Assembly (NCBI RefSeq): GCF_026213295.1
Contig: NC_079420.1
Span: forward strand, 20,048,541 to 20,112,540
Reading direction: 5' to 3'
Source of the DNA: Gadus chalcogrammus
Lineage: Eukaryota; Chordata; Actinopteri; Gadiformes; Gadidae
DNA: 64,000 nucleotides
Shown here: piece after piece, positions 1 through 13,336 of the stretch
Position numbering within the stretch: the stretch's first letter is position 1
How the letters are laid out: each line of letters begins with the position of its first letter
Translations under genes and position numbers: made by a program
Notes under the pieces: generated by a model
Told to the model about the DNA's origin: nothing
The model's input: the letters and a program-made list of their open reading frames with translations, nothing else
Databases searched by the model: none

Positions 1-1337
1 TCCGCAATCTCCTATTGGAGTTATTGATGTTCTGATGCTTAACAAATCGCACCCTCTAATTGATTGGTATAATGTGGAATATGTAAAAAAAAGAAGAAGA
101 AAAACAGACCTAATTATAAGTGTGAACAACACCAACATTTACTAACATAATGATCTCCATTTCTTCCTTCACACCAATCTCTAATGATCACAATGTGATA
201 AGGTAACAGGTAAATCTAAGAGGTGTTAATGAATACTATATTTTCAAGCTCTCTCATCTATTTCAAACCGTTTTCTTATCAATATACATCTCGGATAAGT
301 TGTACGCAATGGCGACAGTATCTAAGAAATCAGTTTGTGGGCTCTTCAGTTAAAAAAACAAATATTTTTATTTCTTATTAAAGTGTTGATCAATTCAGGG
401 ATGAAAAAAACATAGACATCTGCCTACGAGAAAAACGAGGAAAAATAAGAGATACTCTCAGCTCAATTAGAGGGGTCAGACATCGGAACAGGGGAAGTGA
501 TATCATTAGGCCGGCCGACTGCACAGACTGCTGCAGCTGCCGTGCCTTAGCAGGGGAACTGCATCTCTCCCCCCGTCCGTCTCTCTGCTCGGCTGACCCG
601 TGCCTGCCTCTGGAGCACTACCCACCCCCTGGGCTTCTAGGGGCCCCAACCCCCCCCCCCCCCCCCCCCGATCCTGGTGCCAGTGGCACCAAGCGGACTG
701 GGAAGAAGTGAACTGTGCTGCCACATAGGATGACAGGACTGGCCACTCTGCTAGGCAGCACACAGACAGACAGGCACCAGCCACACAATCTCGCCCTGTG
801 CTGCCAACTCCATCACTGGATTCCTCTATGTCTGTTAAGTCATTTGTAAAAATAACAACTAACCGCCTGGACGGAGGAAGACCAGATTGTTGGGTCACGA
901 CACAATTGAGGATTAAGGTGTGGTTTTCACGTGAATAACGCAACACAAATGCATGAATTAACGTTGAATTTAGTCCATATTTGGGTTTATAAACCGTGAT
1001 TCATACACAAAAACAAGATTGAAATAATGAAACAGCCCCACGGGCGCCCCCCCCCTCCCCTTCCTATTGTCTGGGGCCTGGTGAGAGAGACTCGAGCAGG
1101 AGTCAGCCTAATTTCTCCTTTCTTACTCGGCCTGCTCGTATGTTTTGTGCCGTTGTGCTTTTTGTCTGCCGTGATTACTCTGAGGATATCATTACGACAT
1201 TCAACGGCAACAGGAATTCTTCTGTTCCCCCTTTCATATCAATTAGTAGGGGACGGTAATTTAAACTGACAGCGGCGTGTATCTTGAAAGGCTGGCTGGG
1301 ATGCTGTGGCGGCGTCATCGCTATGCAGCCAGGAGCC
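1..1337. other. Intergenic, no gene recognised
   Basis: AT-rich unique sequence to about 480, then a more GC-rich part with a 20-base C run at 650-669. Short frames on either strand have no family resemblance. Confidence 0.6.
650..669. repeat. Poly-C run, 20 bases
   Basis: Uninterrupted C20 inside GC-rich sequence. Confidence 0.95.
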
Positions 1338-1464
1338 ACCCTCCCTCCACCCTCCCTCCACCCTCTCCCTCCACCCTCTCCCTCCACCCTCTCCCTCCAC
1401 TCTCCTTCCCAGTTCCGTCGCTCTCCCTCTCTCTCTCTCCCTCCCTCCCTCCCTCTCTCTCTCT
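1338..1464. repeat. CT-rich minisatellite (CTCCCTCCACC-like units) passing into (CT)n
   Basis: About five copies of an 11-13 bp pyrimidine unit followed by CTCC/CT repeats. The purine strand may form triplex DNA. Confidence 0.9.
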
Positions 1465-1499
1465 GTCCGCAACAAGGGGATTGTGAGCTAAAGAGGACA

Positions 1500-1620
1500 A
1501 TGCGAGTGGGAGCCAGTTCTTTGATAATTAGTTATTGATTGAGAACAATGGGCCTGGCGTACACTGGCGTATTAGCTCCACGCCAACAGGTCGCGACACC
1601 CAGAGCAGCCATCAAGAAAC
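1500..1620. promoter_or_regulatory. CNE-like island
   Basis: Repeat-free sequence with TAATTAG (homeodomain core) and AACAATGG (SOX core, 1544-1551) within 30 bp. Conservation is not testable here. Confidence 0.25.
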
Positions 1621-2239
1621 CAGGGCCAAAACATGCCTGACTCCCCTAATAAGATATGGCTTGATGTTTCTCTCTTTCATTTCCTTCTCCTTTCCCTTCC
1701 TCAGGCATGTTGGTGCTCGGGCTTCACGGGGGGTCAAAAGTATTAATGCTTGTGCACAAACGAGCGCTTGATGAGGGGGAATTTAATTAGGGAGAAAGCA
1801 CTCGGTATAAGGCTATCCATGCCTTGCCTTGCGTCTGCTTTTTTGCGAACTTTCCAATTAAAAATTGATTTATATTGGATTTTTTTGGTTGTTGTTGTTG
1901 GTGTTCTGCCGGACGATTAAAAAAAAAAAAAACACACAAACCTCGACACAAGCATACCGTCGTTCCCCGCTGTTGATCACAGTAAATGTCAGTATGCACA
2001 ATCCAGCAAATACTAAAGACTCGACATCATCAAACATATATTAGCAGCAATATTTCCCCGGCAATATTGACATGCCTGCCACAGGCACGAGCGCCGACGG
2101 CAGATCCACACGCCGACGCCAAGCCACCGTTGTCACATCAGCGAATCTGTGGCTTCCACGGCCGTGTTTACACAGAATAAAAAGGGAAACGACGGTCTCC
2201 GCCGACGGTCGAGTCTTCCCTTGCTAAAGAGGGGACGTG

Positions 2240-2610
2240 TCAAGTTATGCATCAGTTTGAATGAAAGCCCCCTTAACCGGCTTCACCTAATCCACGGCCT
2301 GTAAAGATGCACCTGGCATTAAACAGACAGGACCGGGGCGTCAGCAGAACAATGGAGGACTGTCAGGCCAGACAGCGGGGCCGTGCCTCGCTGTCTCCGC
2401 GTTGACAGCCAGGGCGGCGCGGGGTAAACTGCTTTGCTGGAACTAATTAAACAGATGAAGTTATGACATGAATATGCAGATGTTGTTTACATTTTACCAT
2501 ATGGTATCATTTCAGGTAATATGGCTCCGTGGAGGCCTCCCACTCATTATGGCGAGGGGAGAGAGTGGAAACACTGTCTGTCAGGAGGCGCCGCGCCGGC
2601 AATCTGAACC
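2240..2610. promoter_or_regulatory. CNE-like island with FOX, TAATTA and E-box words
   Basis: Contains CTAATTAAA, TGTTTAC (2484-2490) and the 12-bp palindrome TACCATATGGTA (2495-2506) with a CATATG E-box, in sequence free of simple repeats. Putative enhancer by composition and setting only. Confidence 0.3.
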
Positions 2611-3201
2611 AGGTTGACGCGCGAGGGAGGGGATCTTTTTTTAAAGCCACTGAAGTAACTAACTTGTTGATTTATACATTGGTACATGTGATTTTTTTTT
2701 AACTAGTGAGATTGTGTAATTTATTAAAGTAGATCATATTTGTTTATACTGAAGACAACACTACCATGAAATCAGTAATTACAGGCTTTTAAACTGCAGC
2801 CTTGCGTTCTCTAAAAAATTTCGCTGTGTTTTTTTTCATAGGCTGCTGATGTGTTTGCTGCCATTGAAGTGGCATGCACGCAGCGCGGTTGTGCTGGCTA
2901 TACAATACCAATACCAAAACTGAATAGCATCAACCCAGTCCTCCCGTCCTTCTATTCATTTCTGTGTCCATGTTGAGCTGGATTTTTCTTTCCTCTAAGT
3001 GTTGGAAAGTAGAGCTCCCTCCTCAAATGCGTTATTTTCAGTTTGGTATGCGGCGTTACCGTCGGGCGGTGCCGCGAGGTTAAGAGGGAAAGGGCGCGCA
3101 GAGTCGCATTTAGTGAGAAGTGCAGGATCAGGGGGCCAGCTGGTGGGGTGAGGGGAGCATAATTGTGCCCGCTGTGTGTATAGGGTGGTGGTAGTGGTGG
3201 T

Positions 3202-3234
<33 letters not shown>
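3202..3234. repeat. Poly-G run, 33 bases
   Basis: Uninterrupted G33, preceded by GTGGTG repeats. Such a run can form G-quadruplexes and is prone to length error. Confidence 0.9.
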
Positions 3235-3235
<1 letters not shown>

Positions 3236-3311
3236 AGGATGGGGTGAGAAAGCCCAGAAAAAAAAGGGAAGGGAGGGGACACCTCAATTACCTGTGCACC
3301 CTCTGACCTAT

Positions 3312-3524
<213 letters not shown>

Positions 3525-3529
3525 TCGTT

Positions 3530-4700
3530 CCCTCCCGAGTAGTCTTTCTGCAGACAGACCCTGTCTCTGTTGAAGAGGCAGGGCTATGTTTTCACAGGCA
3601 GATGCACATCCCGCTCCTTTGTTCAACTTCGCATTCACTCCCTTTTTCCCCAGAAACTAAATAAACCTAATCGTATAAGACTTCGCTCCCACTACCTATG
3701 ATCGTTTTTCCCTCCCTATATTTTGGGACGGTCGGGAAGTAGCTTTGAGTCTCGATCGCCGCACATGTCTTTGGGACTCATTTAAAAAAATATTTGTAAA
3801 AGAAATCAAATCAAATATCTGTGATTTGAAGATATTCTCTAAAGTATTCAGCAGGTCCATGCAGCTGTCAGAGTGTGTTTCGGAGCTGCTGCTCTGGCCA
3901 ATACGGTGAAGTGACAGAGACCTGTGTAAAATCAATACTTCACAGCACTGTGATGTCTTAATAAACTCTGTGTGTGTGTTAGACGTGTACGAGAAGGACT
4001 ACAGCGCACGCCATTGTGTCGCTGTCAAGCCTACTCCTCAAAAGCAGATGAAGCTGTCAGATTATTAATATATTTATACTGACAGGGCCCTGTGTCCACC
4101 CCCTCCCATCCCACAACCCTCCCTTCTTTTCAATGTCCCTCAAAAAAATATGCCCGGCTTCAAAGACAGAGGCCAGAGGTTTTGGATGCAAGGGTCAAAG
4201 GGCCAAATACATTTTGAAAGCAAATTCTCTTCCTTTTGCAACCTGTTTTTATTGCTGTCGTTCCCCCTCTCCGCGGTGGCCATTCAGCTGAAACTTAGGC
4301 TGAATTGGCAGGGAGCTTTTAAAGTGCTTGGCAGCCGGGTGATCCTGGGGAGCCCCAGCTGACATCTCCCCGGGCCCGTCCCAGGCCGGGGGTCAGCGGC
4401 GGGGCCTGACTCCCAGGACCCGCTCGCTCAGGCGCTACCATGAGTCAGTCCCCGAGAAGCCAAATTAAAATGTGAAAAGCCGCTCGCCGCTGAAGGCATT
4501 CCTCGCCCCCCATGGCATCTTCTCTTTTTTTTCTCCCTTTGTGACATGTTCCTGCGAGAGCGCTTTTCTTTCGTCTTTTTTTTGTTCTTTCATGTTTCTT
4601 CTTTCTCCCCCTTTAGATTATTTAACAACATGTGAAAACAGAGCTGTCAAGGAGGAGACATGCTTGAGCGACAAAGCAAGGGAGTGTTTTAGTCAACACA
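3530..4700. other. Intergenic, no gene recognised
   Basis: Unique sequence between the CT tract and the next CNE-like island. GC is raised around 4370-4450. No coding similarity seen. Confidence 0.5.
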
Positions 4701-5060
4701 CGCGAGTTAAATTCGATTTTCTGCGGGTGCAATGCTGTGGGTCTCAAGCCAGTTATTGCCATAGCATGATGCTTCTTGATGGATCAATTATCCATTATAA
4801 CATGTTGAGCAGCCAAACATAAAGGCTACTATGACACCTGTCACAATCTTCTATTAGGCGAAGGAAATTGAAATAATTCAATGACAGCTAATTTAGTCTT
4901 TTGAATCTCATTATATGCAAAGTAATTGTACTCTATCAAGAGCGGAGAGTGAAATGTAACTATGCACTCAAAGTGAACGCCACTAGAACAATTGCTTTCT
5001 TATCTTGCACCAGCAATAGGATCTTGAATTGAATTGTGCCATATCAGATTCAGACCAGGA
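4700..5060. promoter_or_regulatory. CNE-like island
   Basis: Some 350 bp without simple repeats, carrying TGACAG (TALE/MEIS core, 4882-4887), CTAATTTAG, TATGCAAAG (POU-like) and ATCAATTATCC. It looks like a developmental enhancer by word content; conservation is unproven. Confidence 0.35.
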
Positions 5061-5154
5061 TTTTATTCCCAAAATACCAGTTACATTAAGTTGCGGGAGG
5101 AGATAATTGTCTTTAATATATTCTGCAAAAAACAATCATAATATAGATCTATTT

Positions 5155-5261
<107 letters not shown>

Positions 5262-6660
5262 ATTAATGACAACGTAATGAGTTTATCATCTCCCACCGGC
5301 ACTGTGTAATAAGTAAACATTATAGTTGTTTTTTGTAGGGTATAATATGTATATTTTTTTATATTTATAGTTGTATTATTTATCTGTCTGTGTCTATCAT
5401 GTAGGTGTGTGGGTGGATGTAATATTAAGAAGGAATCACACACTTATCTACCAAAAATATTTTCCTCCACATTGTAAAGTCTTAATGAGAACTTAATTAC
5501 TTTATCGTATCTGGGCGCCGGCGCCGTGTAATAAGTAAACATTATTAAGGCGCCCGGCGATAGCTTGGGAAAGGGAAGGCGGTGAATAGACGTGATATGC
5601 ATGTCAGCAGCGTGTCTGTGTGAAAGACGCGTGGGAGCGTCTTATCGGTACATGTGTGCATATACTTGAATCTGCAAGTAAAGAGCCTTATTGAGATTAC
5701 CCCATGGTACATTCTCGCTGGTATCATGAAGACAAGGAGGGAGTAGATGGCTCTCGCTCGCTCCCCGTTTTTTAAGGGATTCAGTAAGCTTCTGTCAATG
5801 GTTTCTCCAGTTGAATTGCCTTGGATGAGTTCCCTCATTCCATGGAATGATCTCAGACCTAATTTACTGGCCAGCTCAGGATCCAAAGCACACAAGGCTG
5901 TCCTCTGCATAGAATGTGTGAAATAGATAGAGCAGTCATCCCTCAGATGTGCTCAAGTAATCTTCAGGCAGCGCCGGTCCGCAGACCTTCCCCTAAAGGG
6001 ATTGATGCAGTGTCAGAACCTTTGGCTCCAGGGTCAGCCTCTCTTCTTGCCTCGCCCCAATCTGACAAAAGCTGAATTTCTTTCCCTCACTATTCGTCTC
6101 TCTTTTTCCCCTCCTCTGCTTCGTCTATTGAATTCAGCATAGCGAGCGAGGCATGAGATGCGAGATGTGAATGAAACATTTTCATTAGAAGGGAGGAGTA
6201 GCCCGGTCAGAGACAAGGCCGGACCTGATGTGAGTCAATGACACCCCTGCTGCCAATTCTTTTTTTCCCTTCTTTTCTTCGCACTGCTTGCTTTACCCCA
6301 GCTGTCAGTCTCGGCGGTATGCGGGCAGGAGCTGATTGAAATCAGCACTGTGTCAGGGCAGTCATATCTGGGACGGAGACATAAAACATGCAGAAACATC
6401 AATAAGCAACAGACCGCTGACAGCTCCCTGCTCCCTCTCTCTCTCTCTCTCTCTCTCTGCGTCCCTCCCTCTGTGGATGCGGGCGAGAAGAGAGAGAGGG
6501 GAAGGTTAGGACTCTGGGGGGTTGCCGTGTAGTTGAAGTGTCTTCTTCAGGCTTCAACGAAACTGAGGCAAGACAAGATAAAGTCTATCAGGTTATCGCC
6601 TGGTTCAAGTTGCTTCTCGGACAGCCAGGCCACTGGGACATGGGATGTCAGGAGATGTGT
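5262..6660. other. Intergenic, no gene recognised
   Basis: Unique sequence. The words TGTAATAAGTAAACATTAT and GGCGCCGGCGCC occur near 5305-5545; the first is present twice (about 5306 and 5527), suggesting a small local duplication. Confidence 0.5.
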
Positions 6661-6663
6661 GAG

Positions 6664-6775
<112 letters not shown>

Positions 6776-7119
6776 CAATATCTTTTTAGTTTTTTTCTTT
6801 TTGTATTTCATTGTGACTATTGAAGAGAGAGAAAAAAATGATGCACACTGAGACAGCTCGAGAAATCCATGGGAAAATAATATAAATCTGGATGCCCTGT
6901 GTCTGAATCGGGGGACATTTGTTTATTATTGAGGGATTTATTTTTATTTGTTTTAATATATTCTGTAAAATGTTGTATTGTCAGTTGAAGATAAAATGTT
7001 TACATTTTTACAAGATATAATTTATTCATAATCATCAATTAAAATCTGCCTCAGATCGCCTTACAATGCAATAATATTTTTTCTAAAGTGATATTCATAA
7101 TAAGAATTCCTTCGATATA

Positions 7120-7330
7120 ATTTGGGCATTTAGGCTACTAATGGGTGGTAAAGGTGATGGTGTGTTAATTCACATCCTGACAGTTTCTCATACTCCTGCT
7201 AATAAGGCGAGTTGTTAACCGAGAGAAAACTGCTGAATCTGTCATTCCTCGGGCCTAATAAACATCCTGAAAGCTCCCTACACATACCTGATTTGAATTA
7301 TGATCACCGCGTTACAATTATTTTTACACA
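7120..7330. promoter_or_regulatory. CNE-like island
   Basis: Contains CCTAATAAACA (FOX-like), GTTGTTAACCG and TTATGATCACCGCG in sequence free of simple repeats. Confidence 0.25.
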
Positions 7331-8022
7331 ACCCCCCACTCTGACAAGAACAATAGCCTATAATTAGCATAACACTGAATAGTTGAAAATTAAGGAAAAA
7401 TAAGTTTTTCTCATTGTTGAACTCTCTTCCTGAGTTCTATTCCAGGGCTGTTATCCTCACCATAAAGCGCTTGCCGTTCGCCGCCGACAGCCGCCCGTCT
7501 GCATATCAAGTGAGTCTGCCCATTATTTCAAGCTAACGGCTTCTTGCTGCTACTTCTGCGTGTTTACCTCCATCTGCCTGCTGTCCATTGATCAGCCTTC
7601 CAGGGCATCAGTCTGTTTAACATCTGCTACATGTTCCTTCAGCTCAGGTAACTGTTTAGTTGCTCTCCACACCCTATTGATCTCCATGTCCACCTGCAGG
7701 AACATCTGTTTCCACGTGTCTTTTGTCAACTCCAACCAGATACCTTTCACTCCAACGCTTGTTCACTTTCACTCTTCCTCACAGAATTGGCTTTGCTCAC
7801 CTAATACCGGTTTAGTATTTCCAAAGTCTTGTATAAATGACTAAAACATTTTTTTATTCGCAGTGGTAATATTTCGAAATTGTTCATTATTAAATAATAT
7901 ATTACTTTTATTTTAATTGTAACTTTCTATGTAATAGTGGATACTATTGAATATTTACAATATTCCATATTAATACTGCAACATATTATTTGATTAGTGC
8001 TTTGCCTAAAAGAGGGATACAA

Positions 8023-8047
8023 ATATATATATATATATATATATATT
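8023..8047. repeat. (AT)n, 25 bp
   Basis: Perfect AT array. Confidence 0.95.
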
Positions 8048-8219
8048 TGTAAAATTAATTAATTATACACAAATTATAGTTACTAAAGGGCACTCTAGTA
8101 AAAAATAATTAACTGTCCTATTTCTAAAATTAATAATTTCCTTTTTCCTTTTTTAACCAGATTTTCTTCCAACTATGCTTTTTACAAGGAATAAAACAGC
8201 ATTTATACCCTTTTGATAT

Positions 8220-8720
8220 AATGCAGCAACACAGCCTCTATTTGTGATGTTATTTCGCAAGCAAATATCAACGGCTGCAGTAAAGTATGAAACCAGGATG
8301 GAGTAAGGAAGGTCACACATCTTTGAAATAGTCTCCTTCGCAGGCTTTCAGCGCTCAAAGGAAATACTGTTGCACTGTTTAATTTGTTCTTTTGTAATGA
8401 TGGGGCGTAGGTTAGTTAATTTCAATTTTGATTTCAAAAGCTATCAAATACAGCTCGGATGAAAAATCAATTTTCCCAGCTGCCTTAGCTTTGTGGTTAC
8501 GAGATACTTCTACCATTGGTGAGCAGCCAGTCACATGACCCAGTCAGAGATTAGTTCAGTAGGCCTGTGTTGCCACCACCTCAATTACAGTCTGCCTCTT
8601 GTCATTTACCTTCATAACATCTCATTCTCGGGAAAAACCCTCATATTTAATTCATGAAAGCACACACAGGAGTAATTGTAAAATAAATTGTCATCCAAAA
8701 TAGCAAATCAGACTAAAACC
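8220..8720. promoter_or_regulatory. CNE-like island
   Basis: About 500 bp without simple repeats, including AAAAATCAATTTTCC, CTCAATTACAG and TATTTAATTCATG. Possible enhancer by composition only. Confidence 0.25.
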
Positions 8721-9753
8721 TTTCATTTTCCATGCTTCCACTGTTTATTTTTTCTTTAGCATATTTTGTAATAAATAAATATAACAACAGTCGATGTGTA
8801 ATTTAGGCTTTGGCCTTTTTCAAAGACAGTAAAAAATAAAAAAATTGAAACAGAGGAATGGGTTGATAAATTAAGGTTACATGTATTATTTTTCCAGAAC
8901 AATTTTTACAATATTTTTTGTATTAATGTTTCCACACATAGTATACATAGTTGAAGTAAGCTGTTTGTAATATTAAATGTAGAGGGAGCTGTCTCAAGGA
9001 TAAAGATTAGACAATATACATCATGAGATTATATTTCTGTAACTGTTACATTAACCATTGTTTCCACGACAACTGTTTGGTTTGAGGCCTCCAATAAAAC
9101 CAACCTCAGCTGTCATCTCTTCACCTAAAAGCTTTGTAATTGCTCTCATTTGCATACTACAATTAAGTGTGTTAGCTCACAGCAAGAACAGTCAACCTCC
9201 GCTAAAGAGTAGGGATAGTATAATTATTATATCAGTGGAATAAAGCACCACAGATGAGTCTGGGATCAAAATCAATATTGCCACTTATTTATCAAGATTT
9301 TCTCCTAAATGTATTACTTCCAAATTGTGGGATATTTCATTTATAATTCAAAAGATAATTTGAGCTTTGTTGTTTATTACTGTTCTTTTCCTCCCACGGT
9401 GACAGAGATGTTGTCTTGTAGGTTGTGTGTGCACAACCTTCCAATATATGCACACACTGACACATATACATTGACACACTACATACACATCCAAAAAAAC
9501 ACCAGCAAATACAACAGGAAGGACGGAATCCAAATCAATCAGTATTTTACTCATCAGTGGAATATCTTTTCAGACAAAATGGTAAAAGACAACTATTCAT
9601 TTTTACGGGACATGCATTACTATGATGACTACTGTCACTTTACTCCATATGTCCCTGGGGTCTTCTAACAGCGGAGTACTATATCATTCCTGATCCAAGC
9701 CAAATCATTTAACTTTCCACAGTTGTGCGACTCCTCCGCCACCCGATGGTAGT

Positions 9754-9785
9754 GGGGGTAGTGGGGGTAGTGGGGGTGGCGTGGG
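9754..9785 (+). other. G-quadruplex motif in a 9-bp tandem repeat
   Basis: Three units of GTGGGGGTA followed by GGCGTGGG give four G runs (5, 5, 5 and 3 bases) with loops TAGT, TAGT and TGGCGT. Confidence 0.6.
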
Positions 9786-9889
9786 TCCACACAGGTACCG
9801 CCGGGGCCCTGCCTCCAGGCTGGGAATGTTAATGGAACGTGCCCCATCCCCCGGGCTCTCTGCTGCTCCCCGCCACAAGCTGGTCAAGC

Positions 9890-10140
9890 AGAAATGAGAC
9901 CTGCATCAATTTTAATTTCTATTTATCCTGCTGATGACCCGCTCCTTTCAGCGCGCCGTCAGGAGCTACAAATTACACCCATCATAACTGTGATTCCAGC
10001 GGCTCCCCTCGCGCTATCAGAAAATTAACATGGTTCTATATCACGGGAGGGGTCAGCGTGTCACAACACAATTATACCATCACGCTGCCTGACATGCTCT
10101 GACGGGTCGCCGGTGTATGACAACTAAGCTAGAGGGCTAA
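9890..10140. promoter_or_regulatory. CNE-like island
   Basis: Repeat-free and compositionally even, with TTTTAATTTC, CTACAAATTACAC and CAGAAAATTAACATGG. Putative enhancer; not proven. Confidence 0.3.
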
Positions 10141-10510
10141 ACTGTCTGTCATCCAGACCGCACCTGGTTCACTTCACTGCAGACATACCACTGTGACTCC
10201 TCTCTACTCCCGCCGCACACACCCATCTGTTCAGCACTAGTGGCCGCCGTCTCAACTCCTGCGTTGTATCACTTCAATAACACTAAAAAGTTCAAGTTAG
10301 TTCGTTAGTGTTGAATAAAAAGTCAACTGTTTTGGGATCCACTAGGTTTTGTTAGGGAAACCGTGTGTGCACACATGTATCAACCCTTTAATATACCTTT
10401 AATGCACCTTAACATACGGTTCATAAAAGATGAAGCACCATCATGAAGGAAGTGCTCCGCCTGGACTCCCTTGGTGGCATCCATGTCAGTCATCAGGCTG
10501 TGTGAATGAG

Positions 10511-10526
10511 CCCCCCCCCCCCCCCC
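10511..10526. repeat. Poly-C run, 16 bases
   Basis: Uninterrupted C16. Confidence 0.95.
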
Positions 10527-11900
10527 ATACATTATAAAACACATCTTTTGATTTAGTCATCATACTGCATATGATGCTCAGATGTCTGTTCTGTGATAAT
10601 TCCAATGCTTTAATTGTTTATCCAACACAAGCGAAATGTAAACAAAAATTACAATACAGAAATGGCCAAGTGTGTGTGTCTGTGTGTATGTTTGCGTGTG
10701 TGTGCGTATGTGTTGGTGTGTTTGTGTGAGTGAACATTAATGTTTGTAATGCGTAATAAAATAACGTTATAGAGCAAGAGACATGTGTATAATAATATCA
10801 GCTACCATACCGCAAAGTAGTTCATACATAGTATTCAAAATGTACTTTCTCTCAAAACAAAATAAAGCCCCCAGACATTCCATTCATTGGCAGGGATTGT
10901 GGAATAGCCGATGGGTTGATTCATTAAATATAGCTGCAGCATATTATTACAGCTTTTACATTTCTAACAAGACGGGATGTCATGTTTATACCTTTTTTCC
11001 ATGCCCAATCATTCGAGATATCACCAGAAAAAAAAGTTTAACTTACTCCACTTAACTGGCACCCACGTGATAGCACCGGATATTTTACCGGGAGGCACGG
11101 TAGATGTAACGATGATAAGGAAATAAAGCTAATAAGTGTCACTTTGATGTAACAACAAATTATACAAGACTGTATCAGATCTCATTTCCATTCCCACAAC
11201 ACAGAGGCCCAGAATCCCCTGAAGCCGGTGTGCTAATGGGAGCGTCCATCAGGCGTGGAGGAGCCCGTCTCATTACTCATCCAGCCCAAACAGAGCCCAG
11301 GGTGGTCCGTCTCCCTGGGTGGATGCCCGGTTCAGAGCCCCGCTCCGAGAGCCACACCGCGCCTCCCTAATACGCAGAGGCAGATGCTGTTCATGGCAGT
11401 GCGGCCACTTCGGAGAGATTTCACGATAAGAGCAGCGTAAAATAGAAAAAAACACATTGTTTGGAAAATAAAAGTGAAAAAAGGAGAGTCATGTTTTAAA
11501 ATGCACTCAATTCAATAAAAATGTTTGATAATGCAACTAGTTTAAATGCATAGAATACTTTGTTGGAATAAGACGTACTAACTCTATATTCCATTATAAC
11601 TACTTTATTCCACAGATACACCACATACTGTATGTTGCTCATAGCGTGGTCGGCTGTATGAAATTGCCTTATGGATATATAGCTATCCAGTGCTCATCGT
11701 GCTTTCATTATATTTCCCACTCTGTATAATCTGATTGTTATGCAGAGGGGATTTTTCATTTGCAAGGGTGCCAAACACACACCTAACCTTGTATCCCCTT
11801 GCACCCCTTGCAATGAATATTTTAAAACCTTAATGTATATTAGCCATTTGAATTCCACCCCAACATACTACTGAGGGTCCTTTGTGCATACTATAGTGTG

Positions 11901-12058
11901 TATGTATGTTTGTATGTATGTATGTATGTATGTATGTATGTATGTATGTATGTATGTATGTATGTATGTATGTATGTATGTATGTATGTATGTATGTATG
12001 CATGTGTGGGTGTATGAATGCATGTGTGTATGTATGTATGTATGTCTATATATATATA
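11901..12058. repeat. (TATG)n tetranucleotide microsatellite
   Basis: About 100 bp nearly pure TATG to 12000, then degenerate TATG/TGTG and TATA. It creates long Met-Tyr-Val-Cys frames that are not genes. Confidence 0.95.
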
Positions 12059-12580
12059 CATGGATGTATATGCACATATATATATGTTTGCAAGGGTGTA
12101 TATATATGTATGTGTTTATATATATATTCATATTTATTTATAGAAATACACACACCCTAGAAATAACCATCTTACGTCAAATCCACTTTGAGGTCGTCCT
12201 TTATGTGTGGGTTCATGCTCGCTCTCATGGCTGACATAATCGATAGGCACCTTTGTTACGACACCAACAGCTGAAGTCGTTCCACACCTGCACCGACGTC
12301 ACTTCCCCGTGTTCATCTCCACCCGTTGCTTATGATTACTCAGATGTTTCGGCGCGGCCGGTGTGAGGAGCCACACAAGACCCGGACCCGACGTCCGCTG
12401 GCCTCAGCACTTCAGGAAGCCCCGGAGAGGGAAGCCCTGCTGGAGGAGCTGACCCTCTGGTGACTCTGGGACCCAGAGGGGAGGTGGCGGCGGCTCGCTG
12501 TGTCGGTTTCACTGCAATCTGTGGACCAGATGGCCCAAGTCTTTGGCCGGGAGCAGCAGGTCTCACACTGCATGTCACTG

Positions 12581-12582
<2 letters not shown>

Positions 12583-12645
<63 letters not shown>
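12583..12645. repeat. (ATG)21 trinucleotide microsatellite
   Basis: Twenty-one perfect ATG units. An upstream open frame (from 12460) runs into it as poly-Met, which is a repeat artefact. Confidence 0.97.
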
Positions 12646-13100
12646 TGAGTGCGCTGCCTTCGAGCTTTAGTTAATACCTTCCCGCATTACAGATTTGTAA
12701 GGGGCTGTGGCCAGAACTCATTGACGTGTTGCAGAGGGGGAATACCATGTGTCTCTGGGTGTCTGTCCCCCTCTGTTCCTGGCACGGACTTCTTTCTCTG
12801 GGTAATTCTTTGCAATGCATTGCATATCTTATGGCATTTTCCATGACCAAACTATTTCAGGTTCACACATATTAATTGAAAAAAAAAGGAAAAGGTCTTC
12901 TAGTGCCGACAAAATAAGTTCAAAGAGAATTGCTCATTTGTATCACAAGTAAATCAACAAATAAACAGTGTGCAGGGCTTTTTGTTCCTCCAAGTTTTAC
13001 CGAACAACACTTTGGATTGGTGAACTTGCAGAGTGGCAGGCAGAGCAGGACTGGCTGTGCTTAGTGAGGGGCGACTGGGCTGCCTTTCCTCGTCTTATTT
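12646..13100. other. Intergenic, no gene recognised
   Basis: Unique sequence between two microsatellites; nothing identifiable. Confidence 0.5.
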
Positions 13101-13115
13101 TCTCCCCCTCTCTCC

Positions 13116-13179
<64 letters not shown>

Positions 13180-13213
13180 TCACTCTCTCTCTCAATCTCT
13201 CTTTCTCTCTCAG

Positions 13214-13245
<32 letters not shown>

Positions 13246-13246
13246 C

Positions 13247-13280
<34 letters not shown>

Positions 13281-13336
13281 CCCCTCTCTCTCTCTCTCTC
13301 TCCCTCTCTCTCTCTCCCTCTCCCTCTCCCTCTCTC
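13101..13336. repeat. (CT)n-rich tract, about 235 bp
   Basis: CT dinucleotides with CCCT, CAT and TTTCT interruptions. Confidence 0.95.

Larger units (their letters stand above)
6776..11900. other. Gene-desert block with several CNE-like islands
   Basis: AT-rich unique sequence. Repeat-free islands occur at about 7120-7330, 8220-8720 and 9890-10140. Simple repeats are an (AT)n at 8023-8047 and a C16 at 10511-10526. None of the short open frames resembles a known protein. Confidence 0.5.

Noticed and set aside
12460..12648. ORF ending in poly-Met
   Set aside because: Produced by the (ATG)21 microsatellite.
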